The position numbers were made by a program, and so were the translations under genes. DNA of 64,000 nucleotides from Xestospongia muta (taxonomy: Eukaryota; Porifera; Demospongiae; Haplosclerida; Petrosiidae): contig OY848931.1 in assembly GCA_963693285.1 (NCBI GenBank), positions 4,940,079 through 5,004,078 of the forward strand, given 5' to 3'. The notes beneath the pieces were generated by a model. The model did not search any database and had not been told where the DNA came from. It saw only the letters and a program-made list of their open reading frames with translations. Below, piece after piece: positions 1 through 13,133 of this stretch; within the stretch, counting starts at the first letter, position 1; each line of letters starts with the position of its first letter.

Positions 1-3000
1 ACCAATTGTGAGGTTTTTCAGTGAAACAGCCATTTTTGATAAAGTCTTTACAGAGCAAAGGAACAATCTCAACATAACACCAAATATTGTAGATTATCAT
101 GTTAGCAATTTTCTCCATGGAGCCCTTGAAAAAGTTAGTATGGACAATAACAACCTTTGATATATCAGTACTAAATTCAAAAAACACTTTGCCATTGGGA
201 AAAAGTGATACAGGCAAAAGTCCCCATTTGATATTTAATGAATAATGGCGGATACATATATTTAGTCCAGCTTGATCATTCCAGGAGTGGTGATTTTGAA
301 ATTGTAGAACAGATTGGTAAAGTAATTTAGTTTCGTTGTTTACTTTCATGTACACAATTCCAGCACATATGTAGCCAAAAACGTTGTAGGCTATAGAGTC
401 GATGAACTTGACACCTGTACTATCACGTTGGAAGACGATGTCTTTATCACTGATTTCTTTGTCTAAAGTAGTCAGGGGATTTTTGACAAAAACAGTATCA
501 GCATCAGCTAAGAGGATTCTTTTTACATCACAAGATAACAAGCGAAGGATTATTTTTGTTCTTTCTATCATAAATTTTTGATAATCAGCTTCCCCGAATG
601 TAGTTGCAGCCAGTCTTAAGTTCCCTTCAGAATGACAAGCAACATGTGGAAACTGTGAACAAACACCAGGTTGAACAGTGATTAGGAAAATATTATCAAG
701 CAATCCAACTTTTTTAGCAGAACATATCCAATTTTTAGTCATGTTGATCCAACCTGAGTTAACAAACGTCACTATAACAACATCACGTTTTGGGAGATTA
801 GGAAAATTGCAGGGGTACTTTTGAGAAATCTGATATAGTGTTTTTTTATTTTCATAAGAACTACAATGTACATATCCCAAAACTTGTTTGGGGGTAAATC
901 TAAATTCCTTGATTGGACGTAATTGATATATAAGCATGACAAACACACTTATGACTGACATTACAATAATTAAGAGGACAATTCTTCGTGACAAGCACTA
1001 GAAAAAGAAAATAAAAAACCACATTTGAATAAACAAAAAATTAAAGCACTATAATAGTATAAAGATACATGTGTTTATATAATCAATCTATTACAAAGGG
1101 AAAGTAGTTACATCATCTGTTTGTAACAACACTTGGGCTAACCAATATATACATATAAATGAATTAGGAGTCAGACCATTCTGTTAGGTACTCAACACGA
1201 AGCATTGTATAGGAAGACCCATATATATTTTCATTAAAACATTATTGTAAATTAAAACAATTATAGAAATGGTCATCCCTACATCTTGATAAGGAGTTTA
1301 AGCAAGACTACTTTTAATAAATCCTTATATTTTTGGTAATCTTTTAAAAGAAAATATGAAAAAAGTAATTAAAATAATGACACTGTCAAAAGAATACTAA
1401 GAAAATGTCAATCACTTCGTGATTTCATCATGAGAGATAGGACTCCAAGTATCAAAACTAACATTTATAGCAATGATTAAAAATCAATTTGCAAGGTCAC
1501 ACAAAAGTATTAGGAACATATATATAAAAGAGAAGGAATGTCAAATTTTATTATAGTACTATTCTAACCATATATGACATGCACTATATGGCCTTAAATT
1601 TTTGTGGCATAATTATTTTATTACACAAATCAAGTAATAAATAATAAAGACCATATTGTATGTATAATGGTCTCCAAACAGAGAAGCAAAGAAAGCATCT
1701 CTGAGTAAACTAAGCTGTTTACTGTACTTAAGCACAAGGTCAAAAACATGCAGTGCAAAAGCTCATGGTTCAAGAGCTTCAAGTAACTTGGCAGAAAACA
1801 TAATACAGTGGTTAGACACTCCTTCCCTGTCTTCACATTTTAAGTTCAATATGCGTTTCATATTATGTCACTCTCTAGTTTTCTTTTCATGGTGATGATG
1901 TACACAGTTTTAAACATTTCTAAAGTACATGTGTAGACAGAATTGAATACATCAAATGACATTAACAAATAGTTAAGCCATCAAAGATATTTAGAAATTG
2001 TTTACACCTATGTACTACAGTTGTAACATGTACAACTCTTTAAATTATTGAGCTATAAATATGTCATAGCCCAACCCACATCTCAGTAGCCCAGCCTATT
2101 CTATGTGCCTTAAATACTTCCTTTGTCACTGTGTACTATGGTTTGAACTTGAAGTTGGTATAAGTTGTTTCTTTGTGCTATTATTGCCTACTAAGCATCA
2201 GATGTATGTTGCTATATACCTTGCTAACTTATCAGAGAGTGACAGAGACACATGCTAAATTGCTAACTAACACAACACAGGACTAAACAGTAATGTAATA
2301 GAGATGTAATATGAATTACATACATGCATTACTTTCCCTTCTATTACTATTACTATTACTACCACACCACTATTTTCAAACATATTACTACTACTATTAC
2401 TATTACATGAAAAAATGTAATCGTTGCTATTACTATTACCAGGAGCGCATGAGTGTCGCGAAGGAGCGTCAAACTGCCATTATATTTGTATTCTAACCAT
2501 TGTCGAAACACGATCAAGGATTATTCCATATAAGGAAAATACACTTACGTAGCATAAGTACTGCTAAGTACGTGACAGAGCAATGAATATTATTACAATC
2601 ATCTATGGCAAGTAGAACGAAGAAGTCAAAACTAAGAAAGAAGTTATGTACATCAAGAAACGTTTAAAAGAATTGGACTTGGAGGTTATGGAGGTTTTTG
2701 TCATCAAAGAAGTGGAAACAGTTGAACAACATATATCACTTTATTCAACAAGACTAGTTCTCTGGCACTACATGTCGGAATATAATGATATATGTTGTTC
2801 AAGGTCGCTTGGCCATCTTCTTGACTTCTTGACTTCTCTTAAATTTATGTATTTAAAGCACACCTACTAAGAGGTTACAGCCCAGAAGCTATTAAAATGC
2901 AAAACACTTAGCAGTTATGTCCATATATGGACATATGCCCTAAGCCTTGATTCGACAACAGTTGGTGAAGGGAGTTTGACGCTCCTTCACGTCGCTCACG

Positions 3001-4223
3001 AGCTCCTGCTATTACATATCACTATTACCCCAGGCCTGTATCTTACTATAGTATTTATATTTATTCATACACATTATGTGAGTAAATGAGGGGCGTTAAT
3101 ATAGATAAAGGAGGCTTAATGTATATAACTTCTTGCATAAGATTGATTAATAATTTAGGCATGCCCACAATAATTGCCAGCACATTCTCACTGAAGTAAT
3201 AATGTATGAAGCCTGCATGCTAAGACGCAGAATGTTTGGACAAATTCTGTAAATATTATTATACATAAATAAAATTTTAGCTTAAAATGATAAAATAGCA
3301 TAAATTTCTTAAAGGAATATAAATTACCAATATATTACAGATACAATGTCCCGTGACATAATTACCTTTGGATCTGCACTGGTGTATATGTTACTTAATA
3401 TGATAAATTCAAATTAAAAAGATTCAAAAAGTGTATTATCAAACACACTAGCCAATTTAAACATACTTTATAAACTATCACACAGTTGACTTGCATATAC
3501 CAATGTACCTACAAGCTTTTCATGTCAACTGTACATATATAATGTGTTAACATGCACCGGTTACTAAGCCAACAAACTATCTGGCTTCACACGTATGTGA
3601 ACAATCAACACTTCAAACACTTTAGAATTTAATTTATTAATTAAATGAATTGAATTTTAATTTATAGTTTTAGAATTATTCTAAACAGTCATTCCATTCT
3701 AGTACTAGCATAATTTATATTTTGTTGACAGTATACTTTTAGTAACTTGATATCACATCGTGTATCTTACCTAGCAAATTCATAAGTATACTATAATGTA
3801 GCTCAACTATATGGAACCTGTCCTGTTGAAGGAATATTTATTAAACTATGCTGTATCTGACTATTGGTAGCTCCACAGAGAACAACTACACACTTTATTG
3901 AATGCCAAGAGGAACAAACCTTACAACATTCATGATGTATATGGTCCTGTACTAAAGCTGGTCAGTGCATGGAATTATAATTTAATAGCACATCAAATGT
4001 AGCAAAAACGTTTAAAAAGGGTTAGGCAATGTGAAAGATTTCACAAAATATTGCAGTCCATGTTTTGTGTCATTGAACTTGTCAAGATAAGTCTACTCCC
4101 TGTATTATAAATAAGACAAGAGCTTAGAAAAACTATGGACGATTATAAGTAATATATATAAGTGTCAGACGATTAGAGTTATAGTATTCTCACCTTTTGC
4201 GAAGAGCCCAATGTCGTAAGCAT
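1..4223 (-). CDS. Type II membrane nucleotide-sugar transferase, 3' end beyond window
   Basis: A single long reverse-strand exon, 1-997, stays open to the window edge. Its acceptor (TTTCTTTTTCTAG) ends at 998. A hydrophobic stretch (RRIVLLIIVMSVISVFVMLI) near the start looks like a signal anchor. Further in are a Val-rich beta strand followed by NSGW, and LLADADTVFVKNP, whose DAD fits the DxD metal/nucleotide-sugar site of GT-A fold enzymes. A later GYICAGIVYM and WNDQAGLN also fit the Nucleotid_trans family. The probable first coding exon is 4194-4223 (ATG at 4223, donor GTGAGA). It joins the main exon in phase across a 3.2-kb intron, but an internal ATG at 961 is also possible. The likely role is a Golgi transferase; acceptor and donor are unknown. 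Family assignment is fairly firm and the first exon tentative. Confidence 0.62.
2330..2440. repeat. ATT/TAC-type trinucleotide microsatellite
   Basis: Imperfect runs of TTACTA/CTATTA lie inside the long intron of the transferase gene. They abut the left arm of the inverted-repeat element that follows. Confidence 0.7.
2424..3030. mobile_element. Non-autonomous element with ~55-bp imperfect terminal inverted repeats
   Basis: The left arm (2424-2478) contains GCGAAGGAGCGTCAAACT. The right arm (2971-3029) is its imperfect inverse and contains GTTTGACGCTCCTTCACG. Outside this core both arms run into CTATTAC-type sequence. The interior of about 490 bp has only a 74-codon open frame (2646-2870) with no recognisable domain. 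I read it as a MITE or foldback element. Its superfamily cannot be assigned and no target duplication was pinned down. Confidence 0.55.
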
Positions 4224-4882
4224 CCTGGAGTCCTCTCGACAGTTCTACTATGGAAGAAGATACTATAAAGCTGATCTAAGCCACCGTGCGTGATTTTGGT
4301 GTAAAGGTAATTGAATTACAATTGTCAATAAGATTCCGTACGTGGGCGGAAGGACGTAGCACCTTGTATAGTTTGCGTTTGCCAACAGAGTGACTAATGG
4401 TTCAATATATATCCAGCTGATAACCATGACAAAATGGTCCTGTCTCTTGTCTTTTTCGATAGTTCACTCCATAACCTTCATTATGTGTAATACTTATGGT
4501 ATGTGCAAGAAAGTTTGAGACAGCATGGTCAAAAGAATTCATAGCTATTTTTCTTATGAAAACAACGTATTTAGTCAGTGGGTTTATCCAGTAGTTTGTA
4601 TAGTAAATAAATAAATGATATCACATTTTCATACACTTATCATGAACACAACATTTAGATAATAAATATTGCAAAATTGACCTATCATTGATGTATTCTT
4701 GATGACAGTGTCAGAAAGTAAAATGTATCTCACTGCATGGAGGGAATACCTACTACCTTTATCTTCTAACTATTAACAACTCACGAACAACTACATGATT
4801 GCTCTTTGGTGATCTCAATATCACGTAGTCTCCTCAAAGTTTATCTACCACCCAATTAACTGCGATCAAAAATATATATGGC

Positions 4883-5026
4883 AGTGTCTACAGGTCTGGT
4901 AGAAAAAAGCCATACTTTAATGTGAAATTAATACTATACTCTGGACCCTACACCCAAAACACTAGACCCTAAATGTATTAATTTCACATTAAAGTATGGC
5001 TTTTTTCTACCAGACCTGTAGACACT
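4883..5026. mobile_element. Hairpin MITE with perfect 52-bp inverted repeats
   Basis: Bases 4883-4934 are the exact reverse complement of 4975-5026, starting AGTGTCTACAGG. A 40-bp spacer separates the arms. Perfect arms suggest a recent insertion or gene conversion. It lies between the 5' exon of the transferase gene and the 3' end of the lipase gene, in AT-rich sequence. Confidence 0.8.
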
Positions 5027-5201
5027 TCGAATATATATACCAACCAAGATCTAAACTAAATCAATTTTTTTGTAGTTATGTGTATTTATTTTCAAAGTTA
5101 AGTTAATCAAGTCCATTGGTTTACTAAATCATAAGTTAATGACAACACTCAACAATGTTGTAAAAAAATCTATGTTGTTCTAATTATTTGGACTACCTGA
5201 T

Positions 5202-8200
5202 TTAAGTTTGCATGATAACTTCTTGTTCTGCTTCTTCTTGGACTGCTACCGGTAGAACAGGTCCATTTAGTCTAGCAAGAATCCATGCTGAAATCAATTG
5301 TCGAGCTCTCTCTTGTTCTTTGTCATGAAGAATTTCATGAAAACTTTCAGCAAACAACTAACAAAATCAATCAGAGAAACTATATCATATATTCCTTTAC
5401 CTCATATGTTTTGTCAGTACTAGCAGCATTATTATATATCAACTCTGATGCATGGAGTGGGACCACATGATCAGCAGTACCATGCATCAAAAAAAGAGGT
5501 AAACTGATCTCATGGACTCGTGGTTGATAGAGCTCTATTGATTTCAATAGTGCAGCTCCCGTACCAGCTTTGATAGGAGTATGAATTACGAGAGGATCAT
5601 TGTTATATTCTTCAGCCTATATAGCAAAAGACATAGTAATTCTTTCATTGAATTAAAAGAAATTACAAGCTCATTTCTCCTTACAAGGCTATAGGCTTCA
5701 ATTACAGGATTTAATTAATTCACACACTATGTTCAAACAGCTCGTATAGTCGTTTTTACTACACATGGCTGGTAGAAACTTTCCAAACTGGTTAAAGCTT
5801 ATACATTCAATATGAATTTTATTGAATTGTAGGCTTCAAATCTTCAATATAAAATAAAAATACTTCCAATTATACTATTCAAGGTGAAACATTGATCAGG
5901 AGAAACCAATGGAGCATTTCTATAGCCCAACATAGTCAAGTTAAATATTAAAACAAACAAAGTAAATATCATTGCATAGTACATATAATGGCTATACCTC
6001 TTCTGGTATGCTACTTATTAGATGATAGTCAAAAGGTTTAACACCAACTTTGGGAATAATAGCACTTAACACTTTGGCCAGAAATTTCTAAAGAGAAAAT
6101 AAAAAGTAATGAAATTATAATTATATGCCAAAAGATATATTTATATGATAAAGTCAGTAAATATAAAAAAATTATATTGCATTCTCTTTACAGTGCACTT
6201 GTTGGAAATAAAAATTTGTACATTTTATTAACCATTTACACTCGTGTTTCTTTACTCTACCTTCTGTATTTGTGTTATATATTAGAAAAGTAATGTGTCC
6301 AAATATATAGTAACTGGTCATGCTCACTAAAAAGATTCCTGCTTCCGCAGGATTAATGTCGAGTGCAGGAGAAGAAAGAAGAAGGCCAGTGAATAGATCA
6401 GCTCTTTGAATAGCAACCATTGCAGCAATGAGACCGCCCTATAAGAAGATGAACAAAGAGAAACAATGTAGAGAACTTACCATTGAGTGTCCCATAAGAA
6501 ACATTGGTACTGAAGGATATTTAGCCTTCATATCTTCTATATAGGCAATGACATCAGTTGCATAGGACTGGATATCAAGAATGTATCCACGGTCACCTTC
6601 ACTCCTCCCATGACCAACTAATTATAACATCATCCATGAACACATATGTTAATATGTCTTACCTAGATCTAATCCAAATACTAGTATGTTGTTGTTCTTT
6701 AAATGTTGAGCTACTAGTTCATAACGTCCCATATATTCATGAATACCATGACAAAGATACAATAGAGCTCTGTTATAAGAAAATTACATTTCATTAAATA
6801 AAAGTGGATGTATTAATAATATTCTATACATTACCTTAAGCCTACTTTCAATCGAATGTACTAATTTTTACAAATTTAACTACTGTAATAATCCCTAAAA
6901 TTATACATGATAAATCTGAAAATTTTAAATAGTTGAAATACAGCTATATTTAGTAAACTACCATTACTTTAAGTAATAGTAGTTTTAGGTAAAGGCGTTT
7001 ACCAGACATAAATTTTGTCAATATTGGATTCATAAATGTAACATTCTAACTGAAGTAATACTACAGAAGTGAACTAGTTTTAGTGAAAAATATATTACAT
7101 TGAGTCATTGATACATGTGGTCAAATAGACATGTGAATGTCATGTCATCATGAAGCAGTGATTAAGTCACTTCTAGTAATGAACCTTTGCAAATAGTATG
7201 CATAAATTAAGCTAATAGCATTATTGGTTCAACTATACTCTGTTCATGTTGAAAATGAGCACTAACTCAGTGCTATAACTCTGGCTAGGAATGAGCTTGA
7301 GAGAAATGGTTTACACCATTCAAAACGCCTTGCATGTCAGCAAATTTTATCAAAATCTAGAGTGCTAGCTACCTAGGAAAGTCATAAACCAGAACTCCCT
7401 TTACGACTGATGTCACACATATAATTATTAATAAATGCTTGCACAAGCACTCTCCAGCTTCAGCAGAAAAGTTTAGAAAACATTGAAAATACCTTTAATA
7501 CTAAAAGTAAGATAATTTAAGAAAATTAGCTGCCAAGAACCACAAAAAGTGTCACTATGACTCATCAAAAACTTTGAAACTACAATAGCACACCCAAGTT
7601 ATGTTGATGACATTGTCATAATTTAATTTCCACTAAACCATTCAACACAAACAGAGTATATTATATTAGCTTATGCATTGCAACTTGTATTGCCTCTAAT
7701 TATACTGGTAGTAAAGGCAAGTGACATTATAGAATGACTCACTTGATGTCTCCTGTTGGCTCCCAAGTATAAGTATGTAATACATGATTCTGGAAAGAAC
7801 TTCTCCTCTGCTCAGAGCAGCTCACTTCAAGACTAGGCTGTTCTCTTTGTTGTTCGTCATGCCTAGGGTCTTGTTGATCTTGCTGGCCTTGTTCTTGGTC
7901 TTGATGATCTTGTAGGGCTTGTTCTTGGTCTTGTTGGCCTTGTTTTGGTTCTGTTTCTTGTTGATCTTGCTGGGCTTGTTCTTGTTGATCTTGCTGGGCT
8001 TGTTCTTGTTGATCTTGCTGGGCTTGTTCTTGTTGATCTTGCTGGGATTGTTCTTGTTCTTGTTCATGTTGGCTTTGTTTTGGATCTTGATCCTGCTGGC
8101 TCTGTTCTGGAACTTGTTGATCTTGTGCTGGCTGTTGATCCTTCTCCATTTGTTCAGGATCTTGGTCTTGATTCTGTTGATCTTCTAATTGATCTTTCCC

Positions 8201-8323
8201 TGTGTCTTGTTGATCTTGATTCTTTTGACTCTGTTCTGAATCCTGATCTATTCCTTGATCATGTTGTGGAGTCTCTGCTTCTTTTGGGTCTTCCTTTAGC
8301 TGCTGTGTCCCTTCAGAGCTCAT
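5202..8323 (-). CDS. MGLL: Monoacylglycerol lipase-like alpha/beta hydrolase with Gln-rich N-terminal extension (paralogue A)
   Basis: Seven exons join in phase: 7743-8323, 6663-6769, 6481-6617, 6328-6438, 5998-6087, 5401-5616 and 5202-5357 (466 codons with stop). The hydrolase part has CHGIHEYMGRY after the first strand and FLMGHSMGG as nucleophile elbow (Ser about 274). HGTADHVVP supplies the Asp (about 391) and SFHEILHD the His (about 421), so the triad is complete. In this family the enzyme cleaves monoacylglycerols to fatty acid and glycerol. Residues 1 to about 165 are a low-complexity Q/D/E tract with repeats such as QQDQQEQA. That tract is absent from paralogue B and from typical ~300-residue family members. 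The start codon is 68 bp from the divergent FNTB start. Confidence 0.85.
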
Positions 8324-8391
8324 CTTCCTGTCAAGTATTCAAAGAAGGCGTGGTCGTCTCTTACACAGTTCATTTAGATGCCCCATGTGTG
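8324..8391. promoter_or_regulatory. Very short bidirectional interval between lipase A and FNTB start codons
   Basis: Only 68 bp separate the two divergent ATGs. Both 5' leaders and the core promoters must therefore overlap this stretch or extend into the opposing gene. No TATA box is visible. Confidence 0.5.
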
Positions 8392-9068
8392 ATGTGGCGC
8401 AAGCAATTGGACTCCTTGATCTTAAATGAAGATGGCTTGTCTACAAAAACGACACAAGAGCAAGTAATTACCTTTTAACGGCAATTCTATAACATTAACA
8501 CAATATACACAAGTATATATAAGTATTATGTAGCACTGCTTTTAATTGTGTGGTATTGGTATATGTTTTATTGTAGTTAAGGTATAATTAAGATTGAATC
8601 ATTTCTATCAATTCTGACTGTTCTGTAGATGTTAAAAATAAACTATTTTATAGGTTAAAGTAGAATTTGAGGTCTCAAGGATATACAGAAATTTGAGAGA
8701 TCGTCAAGCTATGCTGACAGATAGGTAAATTTATTTTTTTACTTAATACTATGAATAAAGATAGTCCTATATAATGTAAGTTATATTAAAGACAGCAACA
8801 CTATTTTTCATATTGCTATTATAACGATTGCCCCACCCATCCCCACCTAACAATAGAGTTCACTTAATGAAAGAGAGACACCTGGCTTATCTCAAAGAGG
8901 GTATACGTCATCTCCCTTTTCATTATGAGGTACATTATGTGATAGAATTAGCAATTACTGTGTGCCTGTTCAGTGTTTAGATGCTAGTCGACCTTGGTTG
9001 TGTTACTGGATATTACAATCTATGTCTCTTCTTAAGTATCCTATATCTCAGCAGCTGACTTCTGAGTA

Positions 9069-9160
<92 letters not shown>

Positions 9161-11603
9161 GAGGGAAATAAAAAGAGTCTATCTTGTTATTAAGTTTTAT
9201 CTTCTTTAGTATCATTGATTTCTTAAAGAGATGTCAAGATCCTAAAGGAGGATTTGCAGGTGTGTGTATATAATTATTAATTTAGTGAAAACTCCTGAAC
9301 CAAGCATCGGTCCACACATAGAATTGACAAGTTTTTGCTGGACAACAGGATAAATTTGCTTGTTTTACTTATTGTGTATACTGTAGGTGGTCCTGGTCAG
9401 CTACCACATTTAGCTCCCACATATGCTGCAGTCCTCTCATTATGTATACTGGGTACAGAGGAGGCATATAAAGCCATTGATCGGTCAGTTATGTCCCTTG
9501 ATATATTGTCAATTCCCTATCCAGACCATCTCTGCAGTTATTTCTTACCAAGATGCATCAAGCTGATGGGAGTTTTGTAATGCATCCTGATGGAGAAGTG
9601 GATATCAGGTAGAACATTGGAAAGACTTTTGATTTTGTTATTACGTTACTTTCTCTTAGAGGTACATATTGTGCTATTGTAGCTGCAGTCTTAACTAACA
9701 CATTAACTGATGATATGGTGAAGGATACTGCTGAATGGATAGCGAGGTTACCAAAATATAAATGTAGATAGACGGATGGAATGAGATCACTTCCATTGCA
9801 AAGTACATCCTAATTTTTTAAAGATTGTTTTGGACCATGTGTTATGTATATATATATATAATGTAATGGGTTATTTTATGACTTTTAACACGTACTTTTT
9901 ATCTTGTCAAATAGATACAGGTATATAATACTAATAGGATTATGTAATTGTGAGGGCACAGATAATTTACAGGATATGAATTTAATGAAAGGAGGAAATA
10001 TGTGGTTATGTTATTAAGATTATCTAGATTAGATAATTCAGTGAATGTTATAAATGGATGAATAGATGTTAAATGGATATATGAGATGACACTAAATCAA
10101 GTACATTTTATTTTCTATAGTTGTCAGACTTATGAAGGAGGGTTCTCAGCTGTTCCTGGAACAGAAGCACATGGAGGATATGCATTTTGTTCATTTGCTG
10201 CTTTGTTATTGCTACGGCAACACCAACTATGTGATATTCAAAAATTATTGGTATGTCATTAAGATTATGTAACATGATTTGAATAGTTAACTGTTAGAAG
10301 TGGGCAAGTAATCGTCAAATGAAATTGGAAGGAGGTTTCCAGGTAGTAACTAAGTATTAACATTATCATTATTGTGTTGGTATTATAGGGACGTACTAAT
10401 AAGTTAGTGGATGGTTGTTACTCTTTTTGGATGGGAGGGCTCTTTCCTCTTCTATACATGGCTCTAAAACATTGTGGTAAGACTATTCGTAGGATAAGGA
10501 GAATAGAGGTCACATGAATTATATCAAGCATAAAAATTATTGTAATTTTTCTTTTGGCAATCTAGTTTTAATTTGGTTATTAATTGATTTATTGCACAAT
10601 AATTGATGGAGCCAAGAGCTACATTTTAGAATGTATTATCTCTATTTTTACAGTACAGTATGGTTTCAGATTTATAAGTTGCATTTAACTCTATCACTAC
10701 AATTTTAGGTGACAAAGCTTTACATCCTCAACTCTGGCAATTTCATCAAGGTATATAAACTATTTAATGAGTATAATATTGTAATCTCTCTCTCCCCCCT
10801 CTCTCTCACTTTCACCCTCACTCACAGAAGCATTACAGGAATATATTCTCTTTTGTTGTCAATCACCTTATGGTGGTCTTGTTGACAAACCTGGCAAGTA
10901 AGTGTAATTTGTAAGACATCAAACATAACTTATTAATATTGCCTATATAGAAGCAAAGATTTCTATCACACGTGTTATTGTTTAAGTGGACTCTCTGTCT
11001 CACAACATTGCTTTGGTGAAGAGAAGGTCATCAACATCACTGGAGACTCCAATAATGAATTGGTTAGTATCGTAGTTGCTAGTAAACTAAAATTGGTATC
11101 AACAGTAGATAAGAGGGAAAGTGGCATGACATGTGACATAGTTCTCTAAATTAGTACATAATCTTATAGTAAACTCACCATGATCTGCACTTAGATCAAA
11201 CATGTTGACCTTTTTAGGCTTATGTTTACTTTTGTTTGTACTGAACTTGTGCTTTCTTAGCACAGACACAGTTTCCTCTGTGTTAACAGTACAGCAGTTG
11301 AATTATGATGTCATAGTGAAAATTTCCTATAAGATTACATTCTAATTTACTTGAGTATGTCACATGCAAATCATGTTACCTTCCATACAGTGTGTCCATG
11401 GTACTATGCAATGTTTAATCCCTCTTATCTATTCTTGCTTGTATACTAGAAGATATATCATTTATAGCAATGAAGTTGTTATTTTTTGATTTTAGGTTCA
11501 TACTCATCCACTGTTTAATATTCCTGTTACCAAGGTCAAACAGGCAATGGACTATTTCACAGCTCTCCCTAAAATCTCGCTAGTACACTTTGAAAGTTCA
11601 TGA
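8392..11603 (+). CDS. FNTB: Protein farnesyltransferase subunit beta
   Basis: Fifteen exons join in phase into 407 codons with stop: 8392-8463, 8654-8724, 8857-8929, 8974-9065, 9210-9259, 9387-9483, 9525-9608, 9660-9746, 10121-10250, 10298-10342, 10389-10476, 10709-10750, 10828-10897, 10951-11062 and 11496-11603. Family landmarks are CLDASRPWLCYWI, GGPGQLPHLAPTYAA, DGSF, CQTYEGGF, EAHGGYAF, NKLVDGCYSFW, GGLVDKPGKSKDFYHTCYC and THPLFNIP. The last two regions hold the conserved Asp/Cys and His zinc ligands. The protein forms the catalytic half of the FTase heterodimer that adds farnesyl to CaaX proteins in the cytosol. The 41-bp intron before 9525 and the 45-bp exon at 10298 were chosen because they restore the family pattern. 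Length is close to the usual ~430. Confidence 0.95.
9069..9155. repeat. (GA)n microsatellite in an FNTB intron
   Basis: About 87 bp of nearly pure GA dinucleotide starts immediately after the donor of FNTB exon 4. Confidence 0.97.
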
Positions 11604-13133
11604 TTATATTATATTAATTACCTAGTTTTATCAAGTTCACTGGACTCCATCATTCCAAATAATAGTTGATTATTTTCGACTTGTGTGTACATACATGACA
11701 AATTAAAATAATTGGTATCTTACCTTACAATACTTAAACACTCTTCTTCATTCTAAATTTATAACAGCTCCTTTAGTTCTTCGAATGCTCTAGATGAGTA
11801 TATTTGGATAACTTTCTCCAGATAATGGCTGTTGACTTACCTTGTCATAGCTATGATTAGCTAATTATAGAGGGTCAACGTAAGACTGTTTATATAACAG
11901 TTAATACAAAAATTGACATTCATAATTTTATGTATCAATTTTATAAGAAGTGGTGCCATAACTTTAAGCTTTTAAAAAAGTGAAATGTAAAGACATAGTA
12001 CATCAAGAGAAACTGGGTTCTTTCTATTGCCTGCAAGTTTACATTTTCTATATGAAAAGTGCATGTACACTTGTACCTTCATGTAATTGCTGAATGGATT
12101 TTGTTGAATGATTTTCTGGAATTAACAGGACTAACCTATGTTATTGGTGAATGAATGTACAAAATACATTTTTGTACATAGATTAGTGTCACTGCAAGAC
12201 AACAAGACCCAGGAATTTGAAAGATGCAACAATCTAAGACAAAATTTGTCTAACACAATAAATACTGTGAATTCTATTGTACTGAGCAGAGAAAGTATAC
12301 TACTCATTATATTAGTGAAGAAAGACCATATAATGCAACAAGAACATTGCATAATGAAATTCATACAGTAGATGAAATAGTGATGACAGAAATGAACATC
12401 AACTCTGCATTTACTTCTGTCATAACAACTGGAGTTGAAGATGTTGTGTAACTGTTATAAGTATTTTTACCTTTCACTTGTGAATGGGGTGATCCTATTA
12501 CAATTATATATATATATATTTTCTAATGTATACTAATTTAAATGAAAAATCACTGGTTGTTGTAGGGACCTCTACATTATTTGTTGCAGATATATGTATG
12601 TATGTTAGGCCAATAGCTCCTGGGCCAGCTACAATGTACTTTGTTCTTTAATTGCTTATACAATTTCCAAATTTACAAACTGGTTATGATAGCCTCGTCT
12701 TTAGACTTTGTACCTGCTCATCCAAATAGAAACTGAAACTACATGGCATGTGAAAAACGCCATGCTCTAACTGTCTCCTCCCCTCAAATAATTGTACCAA
12801 ATACAAAGCAGATTTCAATAAAAGGCTTAAAGGGACCATGCCCAATTCAGGAGAACATGCTATAATTGATAGTACTGATATAAGTCACAAACTTGGGGAA
12901 TTTTTGTAATTATCGATGATACTTTTGTTTAATGTATAACTTATAAATACCACTGATGAGAATTTTGTACATCCAATAGTTTGGAGTTAATATACTGTAC
13001 TCAATCAATGACCACAGGACAATAACTATGATTAATTCAAGATCAAATACAAATTGAATCATCAGTATGAAAATACTGTGAAAGGTAATATTATAGTAGT
13101 TTATCAGTTTTATGTTGTGGGACTAACAAGACA
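11604..13133. other. Convergent intergenic region, no supported gene
   Basis: AT-rich spacer between the FNTB stop and the lipase B stop. Both strands have a 77-codon open frame at 12131-12371, but neither shows a recognisable domain or a splice context. A short TA run sits near 12508. Confidence 0.6.

Noticed and set aside
2311..2496. 61-codon Leu/Tyr-rich frame
   Set aside because: Encoded by the trinucleotide microsatellite.
7945..8478. Plus-strand 177-codon frame of Val/Leu/Asp repeats running into FNTB exon 1
   Set aside because: It is the antisense reading of the Gln-rich lipase A exon. The FNTB family start fits the ATG at 8392.
12131..12371. 77-codon open frames on both strands
   Set aside because: No domain, no splice-site support, AT-rich composition; chance frames in an intergenic spacer.
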